Source of the DNA: Tuctoria greenei
Taxonomy: Eukaryota > Streptophyta > Magnoliopsida > Poales > Poaceae
Direction: 5' to 3'
NCBI GenBank assembly: GCA_036927565.1
Contig: JAYESD010000008.1
Span: 123,097,498-123,161,497 of the forward strand
DNA length: 64,000 bases
Under the pieces are notes generated by a model. That model had not been told where the DNA came from, did not search any database, and saw nothing but the letters and a program-made list of their open reading frames with translations. The position numbers and the translations under genes are program-made. This document shows positions 11,308 through 22,191 of the stretch, one piece after another. Each line of letters opens with the position of its first letter. The stretch's first letter is position 1.

Positions 11308-14300
11308 GTTACACGCTTGAGGAAGGAGAACATTTGGATTGTGGATTCAGGTTGATCACGTCACATGACCGGTAACAAAGAATGGTTCTCCTCCCTCTCT
11401 TTTGTGTCACATGTAGAGAATGTTACTTTTGCCGATAATTCTTCAACTCCTATAATTGCTAAGGGTTCGGTTAGAGTAAATGATCACTACACTTTGAAGG
11501 ATGTGGCACTTGTCAAAAATTTGAAATACATCTTGCTTTCTGTTTCACAATTGCTAAATGAAAATCTGGAAATTATTTTCAATAAAAATTGTTGCAAAGT
11601 TGTAGGTTCAAATAGTGAGCTTATTTTTAACATGTCTCGGTTTGGAAGAGTTTTTAAAGCTGATTTTGATATGTCTTCCTCTAAGCATAGGTGTCTAGTT
11701 GCTAATGATTCAAAGGACTTATATTTTTGGCATCGTAGACTTGGTCACGTAGGCTTTGATCACCTAACGCGTGTTAGTGCTCTTGATCGCATACGTGGGC
11801 TGCCTATACTTAAAGGGGACAAAGAAATTGTGTGCTATTCTTTTAGACATGCTAAGATGGTTGCAGGTTCACATACTCCTCTCACAATGATCATGACAAC
11901 TGAACCGGGTCAACTTTTGCACCTTGACACCGTAGGACCTTCACGTGTTCAATCCTTCGGAGGTAAATGGTATGTTCTTGTGATTGTTGATGATTAATCT
12001 AGATATTCTTGCGTTTAATTTATGGCATCTAAGAATGAAGCTTTTAGTCACTTTAGAACTTTATTTCTTAGATTATCAATTGATCACCCAGGATAAAAGC
12101 AATTAGAAGTGATAACGGAACTGAATTTAAAAATCAATCTTTTGATCACTTTTGTGCTGAAAATGGAATAGATCATCAATTTTATTCACCATATGTACCT
12201 CAACAAAATGGTGTTGTAGAAATAAAGAACATAACTTTAGTTGAGATGGCTAGGACTACGCTTGATGAATATCAAACTCCTAGGAAATTTTGGGCTGATG
12301 CGATTGCAACCGCTTGTTATGTCTCAAATCGTGTTTTCTTGCGCGCTAAGCTAGGTAAAACACCATATGAGCTCCGGTTTGGACATAGGCGTAGTGTTAC
12401 GCATTTTCGGGTCTTTGGTTGCAAATGCTTTGTTAAGAAACATGGTAATCTTGATAAATTTGAAGCTATATCCATTGATGGCATGTTTCTTGGTTATCCA
12501 TTTCTTACTAGAGGCTACAGTGTGCTTTTACTTGACACTAACAAAATTATGGAGACTTGTGAAGTGTCTTTTCATAAAGCTAGCCCAGGTACTAGCTCAA
12601 ACATTGCAGGTCCAGATTCATATCCGCAGGGGGAGAGCATTTTTGTTGAAGATGAGGAAGAGGTGGAGCTGCTGCCCGAAAATTCAGCAGCTAATGACAT
12701 TGTTCGAGCTCTTGATTTTGATTCAAAGCCAGCACCGACGACCACCATTGCTGGTCCAAATCCTCCTCAAGTCACAAGCTCATCGATTTGTGATGAACAT
12801 GAATAAGAAGAAGTTTGTGAAGTGTCCACTCCCCTCTGGGTTCTCAAAATTCATCCTCCACAACAGATTATTGGAAGCTTGCACGAACGAGTTACATGGT
12901 CCAGGTTCTGCGATCCAAACACTCATGCTCATTCTGCTTTTGTTGCTTCTTTTGAACCCAAAGATATATCACACACACTCACTAATGAATCTTGGATTAT
13001 TGCCATGCAAGAAGAGTTAGAAAATTTTGGGAGAAATAATGTTTGGAAATTTGTACCTCCTCCTCAAGGTCACACTTTAATTGGAACTAAATGGGTGTTT
13101 AAAAATAAACAAAGTGGGGATGGGGTTGTGGTTAGGAATAAGGCTAGGTTGGTTACTCAAGGTTTCACTCAAGTTGAAGGTCTAGATTTTGATGAAACTT
13201 TTGCTCCTGGTTCTAGATTAGAAGACATAAGAATTTTGTTAACTTTTGCTGCATCTAAAGGTTTTAAGCTATATCAAATAGATGTTAAAAGTGCTTTTCT
13301 TAATGGCTACATAGATGGGGAGGTTTATGTCAAACAGCCACCGGGTTTTGAAAATTCAGATTTTCCTAATCATGTTTACAAACTGTCCAAAGCCTTGTAC
13401 GGTCTCAAACAAGCCCCTAGAGCATTGTATGATAGGTTAAAACATTCTTACTTAAAAAGGGGTTTACCAGGGCAAGGTTGATAAAACTTTTTTTGTGCTT
13501 AAGCATGACAATGACTCATTATTCATTCAAGTGTATGTCAATGATATTATCTTTGGTTATGCTTCTCATGATCTTGTGTCCAAGTTTTCCGCTATGATGA
13601 GTTCAAAATTTGAGATGAGTATGATGGGAGAACACACATACTTTCTGGGGCTGCAAATCAAGCAAACCAAGGAGGGTACCTTTGTGCATCAAACGAAGTA
13701 TACAAAAGACCTCCTAAGGCGCTTCAACATGGACAAAAGCAAGGCTCTTCGGACACCAATGGGAACAGAAACAACACTTGAACTTGATGAAGATGGTGAA
13801 CCCGTGGATCAAAAAGAATATAGAAGCATGATCGGATCACTTTTGTACCTCACGACATCAAGACCGGACATACAATTCAGCGTATACCTTGTGCATGGTT
13901 TCAAGCCTCCCCACGTGTTTCACATCGTCAAGCTGTCAAAAGGATTCTTAGGTACTTACATTGAACTCAAGAATTTGGCATTTTTCTTCCTTCTTCCTCA
14001 ACCGTTACTTTGAAAGCTTTTTCCGATGCTGATTTTGGAGGTTGTAGGATTGATAGGAAAAGTACTTCTGGTGCTTATCATTTTCTTGGTAATTAACTTG
14101 TTGCATAGTCATCCAGAAAATAAAGTTCAGTTGCACAATCCACCGCCGAATCTGAATATGTAGCTGCTGCTAGCGCTTGTTCACAAATTCTTTAGATTGT
14201 TCAAACACTTAAGGACTATGAGGTTGATCTAGATAGTGTTCCACTTTTTTGTGATAACACTAGTGCCATTTGCATTGCTGAAAACCCTGTACAACATTCT

Positions 14301-14486
14301 AGAACTAAGCACATTGCTATTAGGTATCACTTTCTCCGTGATAATGTTGAAAAAGGAAACATTGTGCTTCACCATGTAGATACCGAACAACAATTAGCTG
14401 ACATTTTTACAAAACCTTTGGATTTCACTCGTTTTTGTTTCATTCGTAGTGAAAAAAGGGTTATGCATCCTCATGGCTTACATTGA
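11308..14486 (+). pseudogene. pol: Element A pol (protease, integrase, RT, RNase H)
   Basis: Continues gag in frame after the TAG. Protease: NIWIVDSG then TGA then SRHMTG, a stop right in the active site loop. Pre-integrase HHCC: WHRRLGH and CYSFRH, where the second Cys is Phe. Integrase core: D in HLDTVGPS, D in RSDNGTEF, E in NGVVEIKN. RT: VKSAFLNG, KALYGLKQAPRA, and QVYVNDIIFG at 13528-13557, where B has the normal YVDD. RNase H: DADFGGCRIDRKSTSGA. Several stops (11996, about 12805, 13479) and frame changes break it into at least six pieces. Ends HPHGLH, TGA at 14484-14486. Confidence 0.9.
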
Positions 14487-15508
14487 GGGGGAGTTTTCAA
14501 ACCCTAGATGTCTATGTGTGAATCTGAAATTAAAATAATATGAGCATAGTATTTCATACATATATGACTTTGTGATTCCTTTTTACATGCTATAAGTTCT
14601 TACTACATTACTCGTGTTATACATTTTGTAGTTTTTGCCATGTCTAGTAATTGGAATATTTACTTACACTAAATCTGGTCATGGTTGAACTTTCTTGCAG
14701 TTTTGAACTTGTTGCATGCTCACAAGTGCTTTTAATCACAAAGAATTAATCAAGTAATCAACTCACATGTTGAGTTTTTGTGAACAAATATAAGTTGAGA
14801 AAACATCAAGAGAATATGCATGCATCACACTTCTTCTTTTGAGATGTCTTATCATTGCACTTACATATGAACTTGGAAGAAGTTGTGTATGACTAAAACC
14901 ATGTCCTTAAGCTTCTGATTGTCAAATGACATAGGCTTGGCTTGGTTGGTTAGAATAAGGCAGATGCGCATATAATCTCTTGCAAATATCATATGATCTA
15001 AATTTATGCTTTGAAAAATAACAAAATGCAGCAACTAGTGTCATGCTTTCAGGTTTTCAAATAGTTAAGTTTGTGAGATCATGACTTGCTTAAATTGAAA
15101 ATTACATTTGATCTCTAGCATGGCTTACACTACTTTATGTATCTCATTGATGTGATAGTGTAAGTTACTTGATAGTATCACTTGGATGAGCTTTGTTTTA
15201 TATGTATATGTTATAATATGCTCATAACAATTAAAAGTTGTCTTTTGAACCTTCCTGAATACATTGTCAAAGGGGGAGAGATAATATGTGAATTTTTAAA
15301 AACAAATATGCAAGGGGGAGACTTTGATTACACATTGCACATATTCACAATTGTTTTTTGGCACGATTCTTCTCAGGGAAAGAAGTTGTTTTTCCTATTT
15401 TATTTCTGTTTTACAAAGGGGGAGAAATTGTTTTCAAAACTTTTAATGTGAATAAGCCAATGTTCGGATCTTAAGTGGTGTTGCCAATGCATTCATCAAG
15501 GGGGAGAT
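14487..15508 (+). other. Element A 3' non-coding region with repeated purine tracts
   Basis: About 1 kb without a credible ORF, homologous to 29700-30717 of B. GGGGGAG purine tracts recur at about 14486, 15270, 15311, 15417 and 15498; only the last abuts the LTR. An 89-codon ORF at 15182-15451 has no B counterpart in frame and is not called. Some SIRE elements carry an envelope-like gene here; I see none. Confidence 0.75.
15497..15507 (+). other. Polypurine tract of element A
   Basis: caagggggaga directly before the 3' LTR, matching 30706-30716 in B. Confidence 0.8.
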
Positions 15509-16688
15509 TCTGAGACCTATTTGTGTTGAATACATTGGCTTTGACAATAAAAGTTTTGAATGTTGTCATAACATCTTTTTAGCAAGGTACGACTCCAACT
15601 TCAAGCTTCTGCAAGGTTCGACAATAGGTCTGACTTTCTTTGTCTAGGTCCGACATGTTTTTGGGTAGCTCCGGTGAGCTTTGTCTTTAGCTCTAGCATG
15701 TCTGTGTTAAGCTCCGATATGTTTTGCTAGGTCCAACTTATGTTGGTTAGCTCCGACATGTTTTTCTAGCTCTGACTTTTGGGATGACTAGTTCCGACTA
15801 GTTTTGGTTAGCTCCGATGCTAGGTCCGACTAGCTTTGGTTAGCTCCAGCGCTAGGTTCGACTAGCTTTTGTAAGCTCCGGCTGAAGCTCCGGTTAGCTG
15901 TGGCAAGGTTCGGAGCTTGATCGCAATGTTTCGGCTTTTAATGTGAAATGTTTCGAACTTGGTTTACATTGTTGGAATGTTTGCTTAGTATTCTTTTACT
16001 ATGTTTTTGGTGTGTTTTGGTTGTTAAGGATTTTATATCATTTTGCTGTGCTTTGCAACATGCTTATGTGAGGTCCTCACGTAAGGTGTTGTAGTTTCGG
16101 AACTAACTTGAGTCAAGTCGAGGACTTGGGCTCGTACGGATTGGTTGTTTGTTCATGTGCAGGTTTTGCTTGAGTTCAAGTCATGGCTGGTGACAGGATC
16201 CTTTGGACTAGTCTCAGGGAGGAGATGAGGTTCCAACAACCAAATTCAGGAGGAATTGTGGTTGAGCGGGTCAGAGAGGTCGTGTAGGATGATTGAATCA
16301 AGGGCAGTGCATATGAATGTTACTGGACATCGAAGGGGTGTTTGCATGTATGCATGCGGTGCATGACGTGGAAAAATGGTTCCGAAGATGGTTGATGGAT
16401 GGGAAGATCTGGTTGGAAGGATCGGATCGTACCGGTTGATGACTTCGGCTGCGGCGGAGTCGGTTATGGCTCGTTATGGAAAGTATCGAGTTGGTTATGA
16501 TAGGATTCCGTGTGGATCACGAATTTGAGTTGTTTTAGGAATGTGGGATACGTTTCTAAGGTGTTTGGAAGTCTTAAGATTGCTTCTATCTACGTATAGA
16601 AGAGTCCCAAGCAGTTATGGAAAGTTTCGATTCATGATCTGAGTAGGATTGGAGTCCTAGTTGAGATTGGGTTGGCCTAAGGGCTGGT

Positions 16689-16696
16689 TATATAAG
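16689..16696 (+). promoter_or_regulatory. First TATA box of element A 3' LTR
   Basis: TATATAAG in the first repeat copy, same context as in the 5' LTR. Confidence 0.65.
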
Positions 16697-17397
16697 AAAG
16701 GGAGGCCAGAGATCATGGAGCACGACTTTGGGGCTGTTCCTCTTGTGCTCTATTGAATAAAATTCGTAGTTTGAAGGAACTTTTGTGCCTTGTTCGTCCG
16801 ACTTGTTCCAGACAAGTCTTACTCATCGAGTTTCTGGACAGCACTATCTTTCGTCGGTGGTTTTATCATAACTTAAGTTTTACAGATCCAATTGACGTGA
16901 CAGGATCCTTTGGACTAGTCTCAGGGAGGAGATGAGGTTCCAACAACCAAATTCAGGAGGAATTATGGTTGAGCGGTTCAGAGAGGTCGCGCAGGATGAT
17001 TGAATCAAGGGCAGTGCATATGAAGGTTACTGGATGTCGAAGGAAGGTGTTTGCGCGTATGCATGCGGTGCATCACGTGGCAACATGGTTCCGAAGATGT
17101 TTTATGGATGGGAAGATCTGGTTGGAAGGATCGGATCGTACCGGTTGATGACTTTGGCTGCGGCCGAGTCAATTATGGCTCGGTATGGAAAGTATCAAGT
17201 TGGTTATGATAGGATTTTGTGTGGATCACGAATTTGAGTTGTTTTAGGAATGTGGGATATGTTTATATGGTGTTTGTAAGTCTTAAGATTGCTTTTATCT
17301 GCGTATAGAAGGGTCCTAAGCAGTTATGGAAAGTTTCGATTCGTTATCGGAGTAGGATTGGAGTCCTAGTTGAGATTGGTTTGGCCTAAGGGCTGGT

Positions 17398-17405
17398 TAT
17401 ATAAG
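17398..17405 (+). promoter_or_regulatory. Second TATA box of element A 3' LTR
   Basis: TATATAAG in the second repeat copy (ggctggttatataagcaaggg), created by the tandem duplication. Confidence 0.65.
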
Positions 17406-18011
17406 CAAGGGAGGCCAGAGTTCGTGGAGCACGACTTTGGGGCTGTTCCTCTTGTGTTCTATTGAATAAAATTTTTAGTTTGAACGAACTTTTGTGCCTT
17501 GTTCGTCCGACTTGTTCTAGACAAATTTTACTCATCGAGTTTCTGGACAGCACTACCATTCGTTGGTGGTTGTATCATAACTTTAGTTTTAAAGATCCAA
17601 TTGACATGATTCTTTTTTGGTTGTCTTCACAACTTGATTATATATCATCTGTCAAAATTTCATGGTCATTGGATTTGTGGTTTCTGATCTACACGAGTTT
17701 CTTTGCAGCGTTCTAGAACTGTTTTTCTCGGGTAGGACAGATTAACCTTTGTTCGATCTTTCAATCGTAACTTGAGTTTCTATTAACGGATTTGATTGAT
17801 TCTTCTTGTGTTGTCTTCGTGACTTCATTCTCTATGATATATATCACTTTTGTCATGGTGAAGCACATTTAGATTAGTCTCACACATGATTTCTTTAATA
17901 GATCATTTTTCTGCCGAAGGGGTTGGGATTTAATTGTTTCCGCTGCGTAAGATTTTTAAATATACCATTCACCCCTCTCTGGTAGCTTTTAACGTTCTCT
18001 TTGATCCTACA

Positions 18012-18016
18012 GAGCT
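18012..18016 (+). repeat. Target-site duplication of element A, right copy
   Basis: GAGCT, identical to 8005-8009. Confidence 0.93.
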
Positions 18017-19112
18017 GCTGCGGAAGGAGCAGGTCTGACGGACCTCCCGTCAGAGTGCTTCAACTTCCTCTTACGGCTCGAGGGCTCGCCAATTCTTTGC
18101 GCTTGCCCACGACTTCAACTCTCTGTCTCGAGGCGGAAGGGGGACCATCGTCGGAAGCTCCGGGGATTGCCAACCCGGTGCTTGAATGCCTCTCAACTTC
18201 ACCGATGTCGTCAAGCACTGGCATCTTCTGCCGGAGCTCCTTACTGAACTCCGCCTCCATGTTCAGAGGGAGGAAAGCCACTGGTGGAGTAAAGTCGTCA
18301 TCCTCGACGTCGATGCCGTGCTGGAACTTCTTGAGGTGAAGCGCCAAAGCTGCGCCTTCCAGGTTGGACTTCAAACTGGTCTCGATCCAGTCGTCGTCGA
18401 TCACGCTATTGAGGGCCCAGACGAGCTTCTCCCTCTTCTTCAGCGGAGCGCACCTGTTGACCAGGAAGTTGCAGAATACCGCCTGGGGAGTCACCCCTCC
18501 CTCCACACATTGGCGGATCCTGGTCAGAGCAGGGTTGAAGGCGTCCGATAGCGCCGGAACTTCGCTCTAAGCTATAGGGTCGACATTGGGGAGGCCTTCG
18601 GGCAGCTCCAGCTTCTCATGCTCCTCTGCTCTGATGAAAATCCAATCCTTCTTCCAGTCGTCCCACTTGCCAGAAGGGAACGACCTAAAGTACTTGTACG
18701 AGCACTTCTCGCGCTCCACAAAAAAATAGAAGCCAAGGTACTCGTCACTCTTGCCGGTGTCGTGGATGGTGAAGAAGGTGCAGAAGAGCTCGACGCAGGG
18801 GGGAATACCCACCCACATCTCGCAGAAGTGGACAAAGGTCGACACCAGAAGAATGGAGTGTGGGCCAAGGTGGTACAGCTACAGACCATAGAAGTCTAGC
18901 AGCATCAAGAGAAATGTGGAGAAGGGTGGGATCAGTCCCACCATGGCGTACGTGGAGAAGTACACCATGTCGCCGGCATGCCCCTTCTCGAACGGAAGCT
19001 TGCCGACGTGAACCAGGTGGTTGAAGGAGTCACTGGACCACCCCATGAGGGCCCAGACCTTCTTCAAAACACCATCGATCTTAAGACGGCTCTTGCAAAG
19101 ACCCAACTCCAT
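18012..19112 (-). pseudogene. Element C antisense gene, 5' part (putative gypsy-type transposon domain)
   Basis: Starts at ATG 19112 (MELGLCKSRLKIDG); D starts the same way at 36306. The first 190 codons match the grass-typical 'putative gypsy type transposon' domain (PF04195 in my memory): WALMGWSSDSFNHLV, VGLIPPFSTFLLMLLDFYGL, STFVHFCEMWVGIPPCVELF, YKYFRSFPSGKWDDWKKDW. Next come QCVEGGVTPQAVFCNFLVNR and FTPPVAFLPLNMEAEF, then a low-complexity linker. In-frame stops: TAG after LLDFYGL (about 18881), TAG after LPNVDPIA (about 18567), TGA near 18057. No active site is recognisable and the function is unknown. Element A separates it from the rest of the gene at 8009. Confidence 0.82.
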
Positions 19113-19648
19113 CGCAGCACAGCGGGGCGAGAGATGAAAAGCAGGCTAGAGTTTGGAGGATTCGACCGCAAGTTCAAATGAAGGCGTAAAGAATCCCCAA
19201 ACGGAGTTCACTTTCCTTCTTAAGTAAGCCCCCACAACGCTTGGATGGAAACCAGAGAGGAGCCGACGATACAGTTCAAAAACTTCACCCTGCCAATGAT
19301 AAGGGGGCCCGAGGCCACCCCGACGATCAAGTCGAGGACCTTACCCAGGTGAACATTTGTCATCATGAGAGGCGGGAAGCTCGAGGGCGACGGCCTGACA
19401 AGGCGCGCGGAACCGATACAGTTTTTGTATCGGGAACCAGCGACCTTCAATTGCATGAGATCCGCACGCTCAAATCTCACCTGCCGCATCCTTAATATGC
19501 CACGCGGCGATGGTTTAACTGTGAACTACCGCCAACGGCACATCCAAAGACCCTTGAAGACACGACACAAAAACCGAAGGATGGACCCACCTCCAGCAGA
19601 ACGACTTCATCCAAAAGGTCTCTCCCAGAGGTGGGCCCAAGGGGCCAT
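19113..19648 (+). other. Element C non-coding interval before the 3' LTR, with purine tract
   Basis: About 0.5 kb upstream of the antisense gene (its probable promoter side) and before the 3' LTR. It ends cccagaggtgggcccaaggggccat, a purine-rich tract at 19625-19648 that abuts the LTR. D has the matching tract on the opposite strand at 35778-35800. No credible ORF. Parts are homologous to 35800-36300 of D. Confidence 0.65.
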
Positions 19649-20511
19649 TGTCGGTACCCTGCGTACCGTATACCCCTTGGGACTGCAAAAAGACCAAAGA
19701 AACTTCACCTGTCTGAGTTGAAGACCTCCGAAGGCCCCACGTGTCATACGGTACCGGACCTGCCTCCCTTCTATGGTTAGTCCCTGTGCTGCCACGTGTA
19801 TACTGCAACCGGAGCTACGTCCCACACATGGGAAAGCTCCGGGCTAAATACCTGTGCGGCACCCCCGGACCTAACCCCCGACAGAGGGAAGCTCTGGTAC
19901 CAACACGTGTACAACTACATTGGACCTACACGTCATAGACGGTAAGCTCCAGAGCTGCCGCATGTCCAACCGCCGGGCCTTCAGCCTCAACAATCAGACT
20001 GGTGGACCCTCAATGGCTCGGACCTTCAAGGGACAATCAAAGACTTCAAGACCCGATTAAGTGTCATTAATACCATCTTAATGACACACAATCGGAGAGC
20101 CCTTAATACAAGTAACGGCACTGTCAAGGCGTTTTACCACACTATTAAGGGTAATTAAGCTCATTAATTGTGTATTAAGCATCAGTAACCTCTAGGGCCA
20201 CATGTCGGGCCAGGCTAACGATGTAACGACCAATCCTTGTACTATAAAAGTACTAGTCGAGCGATACACATGGAGACTTCTTCCAGACTTCCAGACTCAT
20301 CTTTGACACACGCTCACAAGTGCTCAGACGCTCAATACAACAACTACACATCCTGTGGAGTAGGGTATTACGCTTAGGCGGTCCGCACCATGTAAATCCT
20401 CGTGTCAACTTGCCATCGTGTTCTGAATCTCTGCGCGCCCAATACCGAACTACAAACTCCGCGGGCTACCAACAGTAGTACCGGGAGCATTGCCGGAACC
20501 AGACTCTGACA
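19649..20511 (+). repeat. Element C 3' LTR
   Basis: Starts TGTCGGTACCCTGCGTACCG and ends CAGACTCTGACA, 863 bases. The start is the one seen (inverted) in D and, with changes, in F. Its U3 holds ACGT-core boxes (ccacgtgtcatacg, ccacgtgtatact, acacgtgtacaac), a TATA box at 20243-20250, and short repeats such as gaagctccgggc. The matching 5' LTR is absent, so age cannot be estimated. Confidence 0.87.
20243..20250 (+). promoter_or_regulatory. TATA box of element C LTR
   Basis: TATAAAAG in ttgtactataaaagtact; the same position in the LTR as 57425-57432 in F and 35172-35179 (minus) in D. Confidence 0.7.
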
Positions 20512-20896
20512 GTCACCTACTTAGGAATAAATTTAAACATGTACCTAGAATTTCATAACCATTGCTAAAATTGACTTAGACATTTTTTGCCTAGGTAATG
20601 CTTATAGAATTACTTAATGGTTGAACTGGTATTTTGCAACCTAGGAATAGTGATGTCCATAATTTTGATTTGAAACTCATTCATGCATTGATTACTAAAT
20701 TTCAAATTCATAGGCAACAAATAAAAAATGTTCAGGAGGACAAAATTGAGAATCTTGTTTACCACAATCAAAATGATAACATTTGGTCTTGTGTAAAAGA
20801 CTATGATGGTTAGAAAATTTACATGGTGAAGGGATCCATATAATGTATTTATATCACTTGAGGAATTTTATATGTGACGTAAGAAATGTCAACAGT
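20512..20896 (+). mobile_element. Remnant ending in an E-type LTR terminus
   Basis: AT-rich, no credible ORF. The last bases, gtgacgtaagaaatgtcaaca (ending 20896), resemble the end of LTR E (gacgtaagaaacgtcaac, ending about 1780). The copia gene J resumes right after it, so this is where an E-like element entered J. It is possible that E, C and this piece are parts of one insertion (E hit by C), but the internal sequence does not align visibly with E. Confidence 0.45.
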
Positions 20897-21271
20897 CATC
20901 TTCCCAAGCAAATAAGACTCGCATGTGTCAAGTGATTCAAAATAAAATGAGCTTAGTAAACCATCTTTATGGAGTTTCTCTATGTATTTCTCATTTATAT
21001 GACCTAAGTGACAATGCAAAATAAAAGTGGGATTTAGATCATTTCGTCAAGCCTTTTTGTTATTAATGTTAAAGACAGTTTTACCCTGAAGATCAAGAAC
21101 ATATAATCCATTCACCAATGGACACTGAGCATAGAAAACATTGTTATAATAAATAGAAAAACATTTGTTCTTAATTACAATTTCATAACCATCAACTTCT
21201 TCTAAACATGAAGAAGAGATAATTCTCTTGCTCGTAGGAATGCAATGACAATTATCTAATTCCAAAATTAA
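20897..21271 (-). pseudogene. pol: Element J copia pre-integrase / integrase start
   Basis: Minus strand. After a segment starting near 21265 (MELDNCHCIPTSKRI) the frame runs through GYEIVIKNKC and QCPLVNGLYVLDL. It continues below 21047 as a pre-integrase zinc region: HCHLGHINEKYIEKLHKDGL, TCESYLLGKMT. The reading stops exactly at 20897, where the E-type LTR end begins. The integrase core is not in the window as a continuation. A stop interrupts the frame near 21046. The reading continues from the protease at 21272-21625. Confidence 0.75.
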
Positions 21272-21625
21272 TCATGAGGGTAATGACAAGTGGTAGGTCC
21301 CGATACCTATGACCGCAACCTTTGCTCCATTGCCGACACCAACATTCAACTTGCCTTTTGCAAATCTTCTAGTCTCAATTAGACTCTGCAACGATTTGCA
21401 AGTGTGAATCATCAATCCAACATCAAATACCCATGATTCACCAGAAGATGTAGCAATACTAATTTCTATAACATTTATACCATAAGTAGAAGTCTCACTT
21501 CCCTTCTTCTTCTTCTTCAGATCCTCCAAGTACTTCTTGCTGCTCCTTGACCAATGCCTCTTAGAGTGATAGTGAAAGCATTCATCATCAGGAGAAGGAC
21601 AAGATTCACCCTTTGGCTTAGACAT
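21272..21625 (-). pseudogene. pol: Element J zinc knuckle and protease
   Basis: Minus strand. A zinc knuckle resembling CX2CX4HX4C is decayed (DECFHYHSKRHWSRSS, where the second Cys reads Tyr/His). A lysine-rich linker (KKKKKGSETSTYG) follows, then the aspartic protease site ESWVFDVGLMIHTCKS, where copia proteases normally read WVFDTGS. The catalytic Asp is present but Thr-Gly-Ser has become Val-Gly-Leu, so it is probably inactive. It runs on to VAVIGIGTYHLSLPS. Confidence 0.78.
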
Positions 21626-22191
21626 GCTTCCAAATATTATTCTCCTTTTGAACCATCATCACATGAGTGACGTTTTTCTTAAAGCTTTCTTCAGATGTTT
21701 TGAGCATTCCATGCAATTCATCCAATGTTTTCTTCATGCTATTCATTTGAAAATTCAATAGAAATGGCTCGTATCTCGGTGGGAGCGACTGTAGAACAAC
21801 GTCAATAGCCAAATCATCCTTGACTTCAGAATCAAGTTTGCCCAAAGTCTCAATATAACCAATAATTTTGATTACATAAAGGTTGACCTGGCTACCCTCC
21901 GCTAGTTTGCATGAGAACAAGGACTTTTAGATGTTGTACCTCTCAGCCCTAGCTTGGTCCTCAAACATTCCATGCAGTCTCTCAGTCATAGAATAAGCAT
22001 ATGTATTATCATAATATTTCTGCGGGTCAGGGGACATCTTGGCAAGCATGACGCAACTTACATTAAGTGCATCATCGATGTGCTTCTGATAAGTTCTGCA
22101 TGCTGCAACATTTGCATCAGCTGGGAGGTTATCAGAGTATGGATGCTAAAGAACGTACTCAATTTTATATTGCCTAAGAATCATTCTCAAG
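21618..22191 (-). pseudogene. gag: Element J gag, downstream part
   Basis: Minus strand, copia gag of the UBN2 kind: HPYSDNLPADANVAACRTYQ, AKMSPDPQKYYDNTYA, LFSCKLAEGSQVNLYVIK, VVLQSLPPRYEPFLLNFQMN. Two in-frame stops are visible (after KIEYVL near 22147, and after RYNI near 21929). Joined in frame with its start at 32606-32702 across the B insertion. The end overlaps the protease frame at 21618-21625 through a frame change. Confidence 0.8.
22187..22191 (+). repeat. Target-site duplication of element B, left copy
   Basis: TCAAG, repeated at 32606-32610. Confidence 0.95.

Larger units (their letters stand above)
16190..17605 (+). repeat. 707-base tandem duplication inside the element A 3' LTR
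   Basis: Both copies begin GTGACAGGATCCTTTGGACT (16190 and 16897) and end at ccaattgac (16896 and 17605). The junction keeps a GTGA shared by both parental sites (ggctgGTGAcagg and ttgacGTGAttct), suggesting microhomology. The copies are not identical: the first matches the 5' LTR of A (tcgaaggggtgtttgc), the second has tcgaaggaaggtg, as in B-type LTRs. Confidence 0.88.
8010..18011 (+). mobile_element. Element A: SIRE/Maximus-type copia retrotransposon
   Basis: Bounded by TG...CA LTRs and the duplication GAGCT. Domain order is gag, protease, integrase, RT, RNase H, so it is Ty1/copia. Assignment to SIRE/Maximus rests on the very long gag with two distant zinc knuckles, the long 3' non-coding region with repeated GGGGGAG tracts, and close similarity to B. 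It is defective: about 0.8 kb spanning the 5' LTR end, primer site and gag start is deleted near 9230, gag-pol has several stops and shifts, and the 3' LTR contains a 707-base duplication. LTRs differ by roughly 4-5% by eye, so it is clearly older than B. Confidence 0.93.
15509..18011 (+). repeat. Element A 3' LTR, enlarged by an internal duplication
   Basis: Starts tctgagacc (TGTGAGACC with one change) and ends GATCCTACA at 18011, followed by GAGCT. It measures 2.5 kb against 1.88 kb in B because a segment of about 707 bases is present twice in tandem (16190-16896 and 16897-17605). Each repeat copy carries its own TATA box. Confidence 0.9.
2450..20511 (+). mobile_element. Element C: 5'-truncated Tat-lineage gypsy element, split by element A
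   Basis: Order on the plus strand: RNase H, integrase, spacer with tandem repeats, antisense gene, purine tract, 3' LTR ending at 20511. The 5' LTR, gag, protease and RT are missing: the left border at about 2450 joins RNase H straight to gag-like DNA of E. Element A (8010-18011) is inserted in the antisense gene with duplication GAGCT. The archaeal-type RNase H before integrase and the reverse gene before the 3' LTR are characteristic of the Tat lineage (RIRE2/Grande-like). Confidence 0.88.
20897..22191 (-). mobile_element. Element J, right-hand portion of a minus-strand copia element (3' of the B insertion)
   Basis: Gag, protease and pre-integrase of a Ty1/copia element on the minus strand, in the order 22191 to 20897. 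The gag begins on the far side of element B at 32702. J hosts B (TCAAG duplication), G (at 32802) and the E-like insertion (at 20897), so it is the oldest recognisable layer here. Lineage within copia not resolved. Confidence 0.82.

Noticed and set aside
15182..15451. Possible envelope-like gene of SIRE element A
   Set aside because: Too short, no transmembrane plus coiled-coil layout that is kept in B at the same place.
18001..18570. Plus-strand ORFs of 68-121 codons
   Set aside because: Shadows of the C antisense gene, which reads as a known domain on the minus strand.
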